In this document: piece after piece, positions 45,192-53,453 of the stretch
How the letters are laid out: each line of letters starts with the position of its first letter
Numbering within the stretch: position 1 is the stretch's first letter
Assembly: GCF_002979775.1 (NCBI RefSeq)
Contig: NZ_PCPR01000016.1
Location: 1 to 64,000, forward strand
Direction of reading: 5' to 3'
DNA length: 64,000 nucleotides
Source: Arthrobacter sp. MYb23
Lineage (GTDB): Bacteria; Actinomycetota; Actinomycetes; Actinomycetales; Micrococcaceae
Program-made: the position numbers and the translations under genes
Notes under the pieces: generated by a model
Databases searched by the model: none
Told to the model about the DNA's origin: nothing
What the model saw: the letters and a program-made list of their open reading frames with translations, nothing else

Positions 45192-46478
45192 TTACTTCAG
45201 GAGGTCCTGGACCTGCTTCTTGGCATCGGCCAGGAGCGCCGAGGTGTCTCCCCCGGCCACAGCCTTCTGCAGCAACGGGATCAGGACGGTGTCAACGATC
45301 TGCTGCCACTTGGCGGTTGCCGGCCGGGTGGCCGTTGCCGGAGCGTTGAGGGTTTCAATCAGCGGCTTGAAGCTTTCGTAGCCAGGCTGGTCCTGGTATT
45401 TCTCAAACGCGCTGATGCGCGAAGCCAGGCCGAGCTTGGAGTCGATGCCCATGCTGTTGTAGTCATAAGCACATTTGACGAACTTCTTGGCGGCTTCCGT
45501 GTTCTTGGTTGCCTTGGGAACGGACAGGTACCAGGGTCCCGGAACGCCTGCGACGCCGGCGCTGCCGCCGATCATCGCTGCGGCACCTACTTTTCCTGCC
45601 ACGGGAGCATCAGCGGGGATCTGGCGGTAGGCATGGGCCCAGAAGCGGGTCATGGCTGTCTTGCCCTGGTTGAACAGGTTCTGTGCCGCGGCCCAGTCAA
45701 CCTGTGCGGCGCCGGTGGGGGCAGACTTGGCCAGGCTCACATAGAAGTCGAGGGCTTCCTTGTGGGCCGCGTTGTCGATGACCACGTTGTTGTCCTGGTC
45801 CAGCACCATGGGGGAGCCGGCCTGGAGCACGTGGGCCAGCCATTCTGTTTCCACGGCGCCCTTCACGTCCGTGCCGTACATGCCGTCCTTGGTGAAGAAC
45901 TCGGAAATGTCCTGGTACTGCTTCCACGTGGTGGGCGCGGCGAGTTCGTAGCCGTACTTTGCCTGGAAATCGGCCTTGTTCTTGGCGTCTTCGAAGAGGT
46001 CTTTGCGGTACAGGATGATCTCGGCGTTGGTCCACGCCGGCAGGCCGATGAAGTGGCCATCCACGTTTGCTTCCTTGACGAGCGCGGGGAAGATGTCCTT
46101 CTTGACGTCGTCTGTGAACAGCTCATCGATGGGTTGGACGGCGTCCTTGAAGCTCGGCAGCCAGACCGAGTCCAAGGCCGCGACGTCGAAGGACACGTTG
46201 CCCGATGAGAACTCGCTGGACAGGCGGTTGAACATGCCGTCGTAGGGGAGCTCCACAAAGTTCGCTTCGACTCCAGTGTCCTTCTTGCACTGCTCGGCCA
46301 CGCCTGTGAGTTCGGCGTGACCACCGGCTTCGACCAGGACGTTGATGGAGCTGGAGCCGGCGGAACCGCCGGAGGATGGTGCCGGGCCGCCTGCGCCACA
46401 GCCGGTGGCAGCGAGTGCGACGGCGGTGCACAGCCCGCCGAGGGTGACGAGCTTGGAGATGGTGTTTCGAGTGGACAT
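45192..46478 (-). CDS. ABC sugar-binding lipoprotein (fructan or DFA)
   Basis: 428 residues. The signal peptide has lipobox ATGC with C27 as the lipid-anchored residue, followed by a Ser/Gly-rich spacer. The rest is a family 1 solute-binding protein (EFSSGNVSFDVAALDSVWLPSF, FWAHAYRQIPADAPVAGKVG). First gene of the leftward inulin/DFA operon and probably its most expressed. The ligand is inferred from neighbours. Confidence 0.9.
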   Translation of the reverse strand: MSTRNTISKLVTLGGLCTAVALAATGCGAGGPAPSSGGSAGSSSINVLVEAGGHAELTGVAEQCKKDTGVEANFVELPYDGMFNRLSSEFSSGNVSFDVAALDSVWLPSFKDAVQPIDELFTDDVKKDIFPALVKEANVDGHFIGLPAWTNAEIILYRKDLFEDAKNKADFQAKYGYELAAPTTWKQYQDISEFFTKDGMYGTDVKGAVETEWLAHVLQAGSPMVLDQDNNVVIDNAAHKEALDFYVSLAKSAPTGAAQVDWAAAQNLFNQGKTAMTRFWAHAYRQIPADAPVAGKVGAAAMIGGSAGVAGVPGPWYLSVPKATKNTEAAKKFVKCAYDYNSMGIDSKLGLASRISAFEKYQDQPGYESFKPLIETLNAPATATRPATAKWQQIVDTVLIPLLQKAVAGGDTSALLADAKKQVQDLLK

Positions 46479-46554
46479 CGCTGTCGACTCACTTTCTCTT
46501 GAACGGAAATTGCAGAGAGATGAAGGGGAGTGCTGTTGGCTTGAAAAATCGTTT

Positions 46555-46572
46555 TGCCAAAACGACTTGGCA
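46555..46572. promoter_or_regulatory. LacI-type operator, left copy
   Basis: TGCCAAAACGACTTGGCA has perfect 6-base arms (TGCCAA/TTGGCA) around AACGAC with a central CG. It overlaps another exact palindrome, TCGTTTTGCCAAAACGA (46549-46565). Confidence 0.72.
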
Positions 46573-46675
46573 TTGACATTAGGGCTGTGGAACGAGATCT
46601 GTCAATGGCTTCCGCGAAAGATTTCGGACCCCTTGACGCCAGTGACGACTTGATCATAAAGTGAGCCGCGCCAGC

Positions 46676-46693
46676 CGACAAATCGTTTTGGCA
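46676..46693. promoter_or_regulatory. LacI-type operator, right copy
   Basis: On the minus strand it reads TGCCAAAACGATTTGTCG, identical to the left copy over the first eleven bases (TGCCAAAACGA) and weaker in the second arm. It would control the rightward unit. The two sites are about 121 bases apart, which would allow a DNA loop. Confidence 0.6.
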
Positions 46694-46807
46694 CATTTTG
46701 GCTGATTTGGCATTTTTTGGCACACCTCCCAGCCCTGATCCGTTTCCGGGCCGCCGGACCGCCGGGCTGCCCGTCCGCCAAGTCACCATCGAGTTCAAAG
46801 GAGAACC

Positions 46808-46999
46808 ATGGATCCAACACCATTCCCCTACCTCAGCCGAAGGAGCATCCTTCGGCTGATTCCAGCAGCGGCAGTTGCCGGCACCGCCGTCGTGCTGTCA
46901 GCGAAGGAAGCCATGGCGAAAAGCCCGGCGCAGCAGCTGCCCGCTACGGGAGGTGCCCAGGCAGCGCCAGGGCACCGGGGCATCATCGGTGTGCTCTAG
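46808..46999 (+). CDS. Free-standing Tat signal peptide, cut from inulin fructotransferase
   Basis: 63 codons with a good ribosome site (AAGGAG) before the ATG. It reads as a complete Tat signal: SRRSILRLIP, a hydrophobic core AAAVAGTAVVLSA and an AMA-type cleavage site, then an Ala/Pro/Gly linker that ends at TAG. The frame is the same as that of the GH91 enzyme starting at 47072; between them lie this TAG and a TGA at 47057-47059. It looks like the N terminus of a secreted GH91 enzyme that has become detached, or a deliberate separate product. Confidence 0.7.
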   Translation: MDPTPFPYLSRRSILRLIPAAAVAGTAVVLSAKEAMAKSPAQQLPATGGAQAAPGHRGIIGVL

Positions 47000-47071
47000 A
47001 AGCCACGGCACCACCAGCACCACCGCAAGGCCACTCGAGCAGTACCCCCAACGATGTGAGGAGAAAACGCT

Positions 47072-48277
47072 GTGACCACTGTCTACGACGTCACCACCTG
47101 GTCTGTCCCCGGGAATCCGTCCGCAACGCCCTACAACGATATTGGGGTGATCATCAACAGCATCATCGCCGATGTGAAAGCCCAACAAAGCAATCAAGCA
47201 TCCAAACCCGGCGCCGTCATCTACATCCCACCCGGAGACTACTCGCTCAAAACCCGCGTCAACGTGGACATCAGCTTCTTGACCATCCGTGGATCCGGGC
47301 ACGGATTCACCTCCAGCAGCATCCGTTACAACGCCGGCAACACCTCCGCCTGGCATGAAATCAACCCCGGGGGCAGCCGGATCCGCGTGGAAAACACGGA
47401 CGGAAATACAGACGCTTTCAGGGTCTACCGGACCGGCGACCCGCGGCTTAGCTCGATCGTGTTCCAGAACTTCTGCTTGGACGGCGTCTCTTTCAACTCC
47501 AACCAGAACTCCTACATCAACGGCAAAACCGGCATTCGGTTCGACTCGGCCAACGACTCCTGCCGTGTGGAAGGCATGGGCATGGTGTACCTGGAACACG
47601 GCCTGGTGGTCCGGGATACCGACGCTCTCAGCGTCAGCGGCAACTTCCTGGCAGAGTGCGGTTCCTGCGTGGAACTCACAGGCTCCGGGCAAGCCTCCAA
47701 AGTCACGGACAACCTGATCGGGGCAGGCTACGTGGGTTTCTCCATCTATGCAGAAGGACATATGGGCTTGCTGGTCAGTGCCAACAACGTCTTCCCGCGG
47801 GGCAAGAGCAGTGTCCACTTCAAGAACACCACCCGCTCCACCGTCACCAGTAACCGCTTCCATGCTTTCTACCCAGGCATGGTGAATTTCGAGGGCAATT
47901 GCACGGAGAACCTGGTGGGTTCAAACCACTTCCTGCGGCAGATGGAACCGTTCGACCCCCTGAAGCCGTACAACAATGGCCTGGATGACCTGTTCGGCCT
48001 GGTGCATCTGGCAGGCAGCGGGAACACGGTCACCGGCAACCACTTCAGCTACGACGTGCCCTCGGGTTCGGTGAGACCCTCAGGCCAGAAGCCCACCATC
48101 ATCCTGGTGGCATCCGGTGCCAACAACTACATCGCCGCGAACAACACCGTCTCTTCGGTGGCCGCGAACACCGTGGTGCTGGACGGTTCCACTACCGGGA
48201 CCAAAGTGATGGACAGCGGCGGAGCCGGCGAATTTGTGCACTTCACGAGCTCATACTCATTCCGGGCTACTCCCTGA
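47072..48277 (+). CDS. GH91 inulin fructotransferase (DFA-forming), without its own signal peptide
   Basis: 401 residues of right-handed beta-helix: VYDVTTWSVPG, GAVIYIPPGDYSLKTRV, GSGHGFTSSSIRYN, then D184 and E195 (11 apart), the expected catalytic pair. It converts the ends of inulin chains to a difructose anhydride, DFA III or DFA I; the hydrolase paralogue in the cluster points to DFA III. GTG 47072 is chosen because GAGGAGAAA ends 7 bases upstream. Without readthrough of the two upstream stops the product would remain in the cytoplasm, which is odd for an enzyme acting on a polymer. Confidence 0.85.
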   Translation: MTTVYDVTTWSVPGNPSATPYNDIGVIINSIIADVKAQQSNQASKPGAVIYIPPGDYSLKTRVNVDISFLTIRGSGHGFTSSSIRYNAGNTSAWHEINPGGSRIRVENTDGNTDAFRVYRTGDPRLSSIVFQNFCLDGVSFNSNQNSYINGKTGIRFDSANDSCRVEGMGMVYLEHGLVVRDTDALSVSGNFLAECGSCVELTGSGQASKVTDNLIGAGYVGFSIYAEGHMGLLVSANNVFPRGKSSVHFKNTTRSTVTSNRFHAFYPGMVNFEGNCTENLVGSNHFLRQMEPFDPLKPYNNGLDDLFGLVHLAGSGNTVTGNHFSYDVPSGSVRPSGQKPTIILVASGANNYIAANNTVSSVAANTVVLDGSTTGTKVMDSGGAGEFVHFTSSYSFRATP

Positions 48278-48306
48278 TCCAGCGCAGAGGAAGAAAAGGT
48301 CTGTCA

Positions 48307-50895
48307 ATGATGACCAGACGTACTAAAGCGCCGGCAATCGCCAGAGTGATCGCCGCCGTCGTTCTTTCACTGGCCGCAGGATTGACTGCGGCGCCGGCGC
48401 AGGCCGCCGATCCCGACCCCGCCACCCAGCAGTACCGGCCCTACCTGCACTACACGCCTTTGAAGAATTGGATGAACGATCCCAACGGATTGGTCTACCA
48501 CAACGGCACCTACCACATGTACTACCAGTACAACCCCAACGGGACTACGTGGGGAAACATGAGCTGGGGCCACGCCACCTCGGCGGATCTGCTCCACTGG
48601 ACCGAACAACCACTCGCCATTGCCCAGACGTTCAATGGCAGCGGGCAGGCAACAGAAGACATTTTCTCCGGTTCCATTGTGGTGGATTCGCAGAACACCA
48701 GCGGATTCGGAACAGCCCAGAACCCGCCACTGGTTGCCGTCTACACCAGCAATTACACCGGCAACCATCCCCTGTACCCCGGGAAACAGGCGCAGTCCCT
48801 GGCCTACAGCACAGACAGCGGCCAAACCTGGACCAAGTACTCCGGAAATCCCGTGCTGAGCAGGAACACCACGGATTTCCGCGATCCCAAAGTCTTCTGG
48901 TACCAAGGGGCAGCGGGCTCGTACTGGGTGATGTCGGCCGTGGAAGCCAACGAGCACCGGGTCCTTTTCTACAAGAGCACCGACCTGAAAAGCTGGACCT
49001 ACCTGGATGACTTCAAACCAGCCAATGCCACAGGTGGGCAGTGGGAATGCCCGGACCTGTTCCCCCTGGCCGTGGATGGCAATCCCAACAACACCAAATG
49101 GGTGCTGGCAGTCAACATCAACCCAGGAGCGGTGGCAGGAGGCAGCGGGGGTCAGTACTTCGTCGGAAGTTTTGACGGGACCCGCTTCACGTCCGAAAGC
49201 ACGGATCCCCTGGGCGTTGCACCACCGGGAACTCTTCTCGCCGGTTTCAATGGCGGCAGCTACAGCGGGTGGACCGTGGGCAATGACCCGGCCAACCCCG
49301 GAGGACCTTGGGGAAGCAGCCCCGCTTCCGGAACGCTCCCAGGGCAGCAAACTGTCACGGGGTCCATCGGCGCCGGGCTGGTGAACGGGTTCACTGGTGG
49401 GGATGCACCCACCGGCACCTTGGAATCTGCGCCTTTCACCGTCACCAAGGACTACATCAATTTCCTGGTCGGTGGCGGGAACCACCCCCGGCAAGCTGGT
49501 GAACAGCCCGGGAACACACCGCCGCCTGGATACCTCCTGTTCGATGGCTTCGACTACCCCGGAACCCTCAGCGCAGCAGGATGGCAACTGACCGGCGATT
49601 TCGAGGCCACCAGGAACCCCTCCACCGCGGGCGGTGAATACGCAATCGGAAAGCGCATCAACACCTTCGAGGGCGGCCCCAACGCCGATAACAACGTCGG
49701 CACCATCACCTCACCAGAGTTCTACCTCACCAACACCAACATCGGTTTTCTGCTGGGCGGAGGCAACCGGACAGACGGCAGCCTCCAGGTGGAACTGCTG
49801 GTGGGTGGAGTTCCGGTCCGCAGCACCACCGGCAGCAATTCGGGAGACTTGAACTGGAAAAACTGGGATGTCTCCCAGTACTACGGCCAAATAGCCCGAC
49901 TACGGATCGTGGACAATGCCACGGGACAGTGGGGCCACCTGACGGTGGACAACATGGTCCTCGGCTCACAGCCGGCACAACCGCGAAGCAGTGAAACCAC
50001 GGTCAACCTCATGGTCAACGGCCAGGCTGTCCGCAGCACCACGGGCTCGAATTCCGAACATTTGGACTGGAAAGCGTGGGACGTGAGCGGCCTCAAAGGC
50101 AGCCAGGCCACCCTTCGGATTGTGGACAACAACCGTGGCGGATGGGGTCACATCCTCGCCGACGAATTTGTGGCCTCGGATATCACCCGGCTGGAGCAGC
50201 ACGACTGGTTGGACTGGGGCAGGGACTACTACGCTGCGGTTTCCTTCAGCAACGCCCCTGACGGAAAACGGATCATGCTGGGCTGGATGAATAACTGGGA
50301 TTACGGCCAGTCCACGCCAACAACCACCTGGCGGGGCTCCATGGCCCTGCCGCGGGAAATCCAGCTCACTCAGACCGGCCAAGGTCCCCGGCTTACCCAA
50401 AAAGTGGTATCGCAAGTGGACGGACTGAAAAACACGGCTGCCGCCTACACCGCGCCGGCGCAGGACATCGCTCCAGGGACCAGCAATCTTCCCATCACGG
50501 GGGACGTGGTGCAGATCGATGCGGAGTTCTCGCCGGGAACGGCCTCCGCTTTCGGACTCAAGGTGCTGGGCAACGGCCCGGAGGCAACCAAGGTGGGCTA
50601 CACCACGGCCTCGGGACGGGCGTTCATTGACAGGACCAACTCCGGAAACGAGGACTTCCATCCGTCCTTCGCGTCAATAGACGATGTCCCTGTCCAGCTC
50701 ATCAATGGCAAGCTCCGCTTGCGGCTCTATGTGGACCGGGCATCCGTGGAGGTATTTGCGCAGGACGGCCTTGCGACCCTGACGGACCAGGTCTTTCCCG
50801 CCGCAGGCGCCAACTCGCTGTCCCTGTTCTCTGAGGGAGGGACGGCCCGGCTGGAAAGCCTGACCATCACGCCCCTCACCAGGGCCATGTGGTAA
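48307..50895 (+). CDS. Secreted GH32 exo-inulinase/levanase with nested inserted domains
   Basis: 862 residues. Signal peptide about 1-34 (ends PAQAA). GH32 motifs are WMNDPNG with nucleophile D58, RDP at 192-194 and WECPD with acid/base E247. The propeller is interrupted at about residue 308 and resumes at about 628 (HDWLDWGRDYYAAVSFSN). The insert is a beta-sandwich-like domain that is itself split after residue 394 by a second related copy (about 395-562). The two copies share VRSTTGSNS, WDV and RIVDN-G-WGH. A C-terminal sandwich follows. It would release fructose from inulin or levan outside the cell. Cotranscribed with the GH91 gene (29 bases apart). Confidence 0.92.
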   Translation: MMTRRTKAPAIARVIAAVVLSLAAGLTAAPAQAADPDPATQQYRPYLHYTPLKNWMNDPNGLVYHNGTYHMYYQYNPNGTTWGNMSWGHATSADLLHWTEQPLAIAQTFNGSGQATEDIFSGSIVVDSQNTSGFGTAQNPPLVAVYTSNYTGNHPLYPGKQAQSLAYSTDSGQTWTKYSGNPVLSRNTTDFRDPKVFWYQGAAGSYWVMSAVEANEHRVLFYKSTDLKSWTYLDDFKPANATGGQWECPDLFPLAVDGNPNNTKWVLAVNINPGAVAGGSGGQYFVGSFDGTRFTSESTDPLGVAPPGTLLAGFNGGSYSGWTVGNDPANPGGPWGSSPASGTLPGQQTVTGSIGAGLVNGFTGGDAPTGTLESAPFTVTKDYINFLVGGGNHPRQAGEQPGNTPPPGYLLFDGFDYPGTLSAAGWQLTGDFEATRNPSTAGGEYAIGKRINTFEGGPNADNNVGTITSPEFYLTNTNIGFLLGGGNRTDGSLQVELLVGGVPVRSTTGSNSGDLNWKNWDVSQYYGQIARLRIVDNATGQWGHLTVDNMVLGSQPAQPRSSETTVNLMVNGQAVRSTTGSNSEHLDWKAWDVSGLKGSQATLRIVDNNRGGWGHILADEFVASDITRLEQHDWLDWGRDYYAAVSFSNAPDGKRIMLGWMNNWDYGQSTPTTTWRGSMALPREIQLTQTGQGPRLTQKVVSQVDGLKNTAAAYTAPAQDIAPGTSNLPITGDVVQIDAEFSPGTASAFGLKVLGNGPEATKVGYTTASGRAFIDRTNSGNEDFHPSFASIDDVPVQLINGKLRLRLYVDRASVEVFAQDGLATLTDQVFPAAGANSLSLFSEGGTARLESLTITPLTRAMW

Positions 50896-50908
50896 TACCT
50901 GATTGAAA

Positions 50909-50952
50909 GCACGACGGCGGCTGGTCACCCGGGTGACCAGCCGCCGTCGTGC
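50909..50952. terminator. Perfect 44-base palindrome, bidirectional terminator
   Basis: 22-base arms starting GCACGACGGCGGCTGG mirror exactly around CCCGGG. It lies between the convergent GH32 and stress-protein genes. Confidence 0.85.
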
Positions 50953-50975
50953 TTCCCTGTCTTTTGACCGGACTC

Positions 50976-51368
50976 CTACTCCGCTTTGACCGCCAAAACC
51001 GGGCAGTCTGCCTCCAGCAGGACCCGTTGGGAAACGCTGCCCATAATGAGCTTGCCTACCGGGCTGCGGCGGCGAAGGCCAATCACAATCAGGCTGGCAT
51101 CATTCTCGTCCGCGGCGTCCAGGACCTCGGCGGCAGCATCGTGGCCACGGACCGGTTGCTTGATGATGTGCTGGATGCCCTGGTCCGCCAGCCGCTCCTC
51201 GATGCTCTGAATGTCCGGCTCCTGGGCGTACCGGTTGTCCACCAGGGCGTCGCCCTTGGAGGAGTTGATGACCAGGAGTGTTTCGTTGCTTTTCTTGGCC
51301 TCGGCGATGGCTTGCGTCAATGCCGCTTCGCCTTCCGGTGTGGGGACGTATCCCACCACGATGGTCAT
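50976..51368 (-). CDS. Universal stress protein (UspA family)
   Basis: 130 residues. MTIVVGYVPTPEGEAAL at the start and the ATP-binding-type end IVIGLRRRSPVGKLIMGSVSQRVLLEADCPVLAVK, with the G-x2-G-x9-G-S pattern. The ATG at 51368 is set by AAGGAGAAA just upstream. It follows the tctA gene by 43 bases on the same strand and may belong to that operon. Confidence 0.92.
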   Translation of the reverse strand: MTIVVGYVPTPEGEAALTQAIAEAKKSNETLLVINSSKGDALVDNRYAQEPDIQSIEERLADQGIQHIIKQPVRGHDAAAEVLDAADENDASLIVIGLRRRSPVGKLIMGSVSQRVLLEADCPVLAVKAE

Positions 51369-51411
51369 GGTTTCTCCTTGTATCTGCTGAAAAATGCCTG
51401 AAGTGGATGGT

Positions 51412-52950
51412 TCAGTCGCTGTAGTCTGCAGCGCCCGAGTTGGCGGGGAGCAGGGGTTTCTTCGCAGGACGATTGCGGCGGATGAGCTTGTAGATGAACG
51501 GCCAGGCCAGGATGATGCCCACGATGATGTAGACCACAATCGCTATGGGTTCGCTGAAGAGACCTGCGGGGTCGCCGGCGCTCAGCTGCAACGTTTTACG
51601 AAGCTGGCCTTCGATGCGCGGGCCCAGGATGACGCCGAGGATCAGCGGCAGGACCGGGAGCCCGAAGCGCCGCATCATGAAGCCCAGAGCCCCGAGCACC
51701 AGCAGGATCACCAGGTCGAATGCCTGCAGGTTGACCGAGTAGGCGCCCAGGGTGGCGAAGAACAGGATGCCTGCGTAGAGGTACGGGCGCGGGAGTTGCA
51801 GCAGCTTCGCCCACACCGGCGCCAGGGGCAGGTTGATGAGCAGGAGCAGGAAGTTGCCGATGAAGAGGCTGGCGATCAGTGCCCACACCAGCGGACCTTG
51901 GCTGGAGAACAGTTGAGGGCCAGGCTGGATGCCGTAGGACGTGAAGGCTGCGAGCATGACGGCGGCGGTTGCGTTGGTGGGCAGGCCGAGGGCGAGCATG
52001 GGAGTCAGCGTTCCGGCAGCGGCCGCATTATTGGCTGCTTCAGGTCCGGCGACGCCTTCGATGGCGCCCTTGCCGAACTCCTCCGGGTGCTTGCTGAGCC
52101 GTTTCTCCGTGACATAGGAGAGGAAAGTGGGGATTTCCGCGCCACCGGCGGGCAAAGCGCCGAACGGGAAGCCAAAAGCGGTACCGCGGAGCCAGGGCTT
52201 CCAGGAGCGGGCCCAGTCCTTCTTGCCCATCCACGGACGGCCCACTGGAATGACGTGGAGCGGTGTGCGGCGCAGGTGGGCGGCAACCCAAAGGGCTTCA
52301 CCCACGGCGAAGATCGCGACGGCCACCACCACAATGTCCAGGCCGTCCACCAGCAAGGGTTGGCCGAAGGTCAGGCGCCGTTGACCGGTCACCGAATCGA
52401 TGCCCACCAGTCCGATGGCCAGGCCCAAGGCCAGCGAAGCGAAACCTCGGAGCCTGGACGAACCGAGGACGGCAGTCACGGCAAGGAGGGCCAGAATCAT
52501 GATGGCGAAGTAACTGGGAGCACCAAGACTCACGGCGAACTGGACCACGATGGGTGCGAATACGGCCAACAGTGCTGTGCCGATGGTGCCTGCAATGAAG
52601 GATCCGATGGCCGCGGTGGCAAGAGCCTGCGCGGCCCTGCCGGCTTTGGCCATCTTGTTGCCTTCGATGGCTGTCACCACCGACGACGACTCTCCTGGTG
52701 TATTGAGGAGGATGGAAGTAGTGGAACCGCCGAACATGCCGCCGTAGTAGATGCCGGCGAACATGATGAAGGCACTGGTGGGCTCCAACGCGGCAGTCAC
52801 CGGAAGCAGCAAAGCCACAGTCATGGCCGGGCCAAGTCCGGGAAGGACGCCGACGGCGGTGCCCAGGAGGACGCCGATCACGGCGAACAAGAGGTTCATG
52901 GGGGTCAGGGCGGTGGCGAAACCGTCCATCAGGGAGGACCAGACGTCCAT
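51412..52950 (-). CDS. tctA: Tripartite tricarboxylate transporter, large membrane subunit TctA
   Basis: 512 residues with about 12 helices. Family blocks [48 protein letters not shown] and [19 protein letters not shown] are present. Its start overlaps the TctB stop by 1 base. With TctB and the binding protein TctC it takes up citrate or another carboxylate using an ion gradient. Confidence 0.95.
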   Translation of the reverse strand: MDVWSSLMDGFATALTPMNLLFAVIGVLLGTAVGVLPGLGPAMTVALLLPVTAALEPTSAFIMFAGIYYGGMFGGSTTSILLNTPGESSSVVTAIEGNKMAKAGRAAQALATAAIGSFIAGTIGTALLAVFAPIVVQFAVSLGAPSYFAIMILALLAVTAVLGSSRLRGFASLALGLAIGLVGIDSVTGQRRLTFGQPLLVDGLDIVVVAVAIFAVGEALWVAAHLRRTPLHVIPVGRPWMGKKDWARSWKPWLRGTAFGFPFGALPAGGAEIPTFLSYVTEKRLSKHPEEFGKGAIEGVAGPEAANNAAAAGTLTPMLALGLPTNATAAVMLAAFTSYGIQPGPQLFSSQGPLVWALIASLFIGNFLLLLINLPLAPVWAKLLQLPRPYLYAGILFFATLGAYSVNLQAFDLVILLVLGALGFMMRRFGLPVLPLILGVILGPRIEGQLRKTLQLSAGDPAGLFSEPIAIVVYIIVGIILAWPFIYKLIRRNRPAKKPLLPANSGAADYSD

Positions 52951-53453
52951 TAGAGGATTCCTTCCAGGAGCCCGGCAGGCAGTGCAATGCCCAGGCCGAG
53001 GTAGAAGCCGTAGAAGGTCAGCAGGGCCAGGGCGACGGAAATGAGGCCGTCACGAATGTAGTGGCGGCTGCCCAGCGCCAGCACGCTGCCCCAGAAGAGG
53101 ACAGTTCCGGAAATGACCCAGCCTGCCCAGTCGATGAGCAGGATGTTCAGAATGAAAGCTCCGGCCAGCGGGAGGATGGTTTTCCAGTCCGCAGGGTGAG
53201 CCAGGTCGACGTCTTCGCCGCCTTCGGCTTCACCCTTGCCGCCGCGGAGGACGTTGATGGCAAGGAGGATGGCGCAGATGATCAGCAGCCCGGAAACAAT
53301 GAACGGAACAGTCTTCGGACCCACCGGGTCCGACTGGGAGTATGGGGTCACCAGGCCGTTCGCGTCCAGGAAGACCAGGACGCCAACCGCGCCGAGCAGG
53401 AGGGCTACCCCCAGCTCGGCGCGGCCTTTGAGGCCTGTGGCTAGGGAGCTCAC
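52950..53453 (-). CDS. tctB: Tripartite tricarboxylate transporter, small membrane subunit TctB
   Basis: 167 residues with four helices ([55 protein letters not shown] and the C-terminal [15 protein letters not shown]). A polar, acidic loop lies between the second and third. It overlaps TctC by 4 bases and TctA by 1. Confidence 0.92.
   Translation of the reverse strand: MSSLATGLKGRAELGVALLLGAVGVLVFLDANGLVTPYSQSDPVGPKTVPFIVSGLLIICAILLAINVLRGGKGEAEGGEDVDLAHPADWKTILPLAGAFILNILLIDWAGWVISGTVLFWGSVLALGSRHYIRDGLISVALALLTFYGFYLGLGIALPAGLLEGIL

Larger units (their letters stand above)
46479..46807. promoter_or_regulatory. Divergent control region of the inulin/DFA locus
   Basis: About 330 bases between the leftward operon and the rightward secreted-enzyme unit. 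It contains two related LacI-type sequences and several TTTTGGCA/TTTGGCA repeats near 46685-46732. The leftward promoter probably lies near 46500-46600 and the rightward one near 46690-46780. No coding frame was recognised. Confidence 0.7.

Noticed and set aside
46808..48277. Single full-length secreted GH91 gene
   Set aside because: The two parts are in the same frame, but TAG at 46997-46999 and TGA at 47057-47059 separate them, so they are listed as two units.
48367..49587. 406-codon open frame opposite the GH32 gene
   Set aside because: Shadow frame without domain features.
51394..52953. 519-codon open frame opposite tctA
   Set aside because: Gly/His/Gln-rich translation without family features; shadow of TctA.
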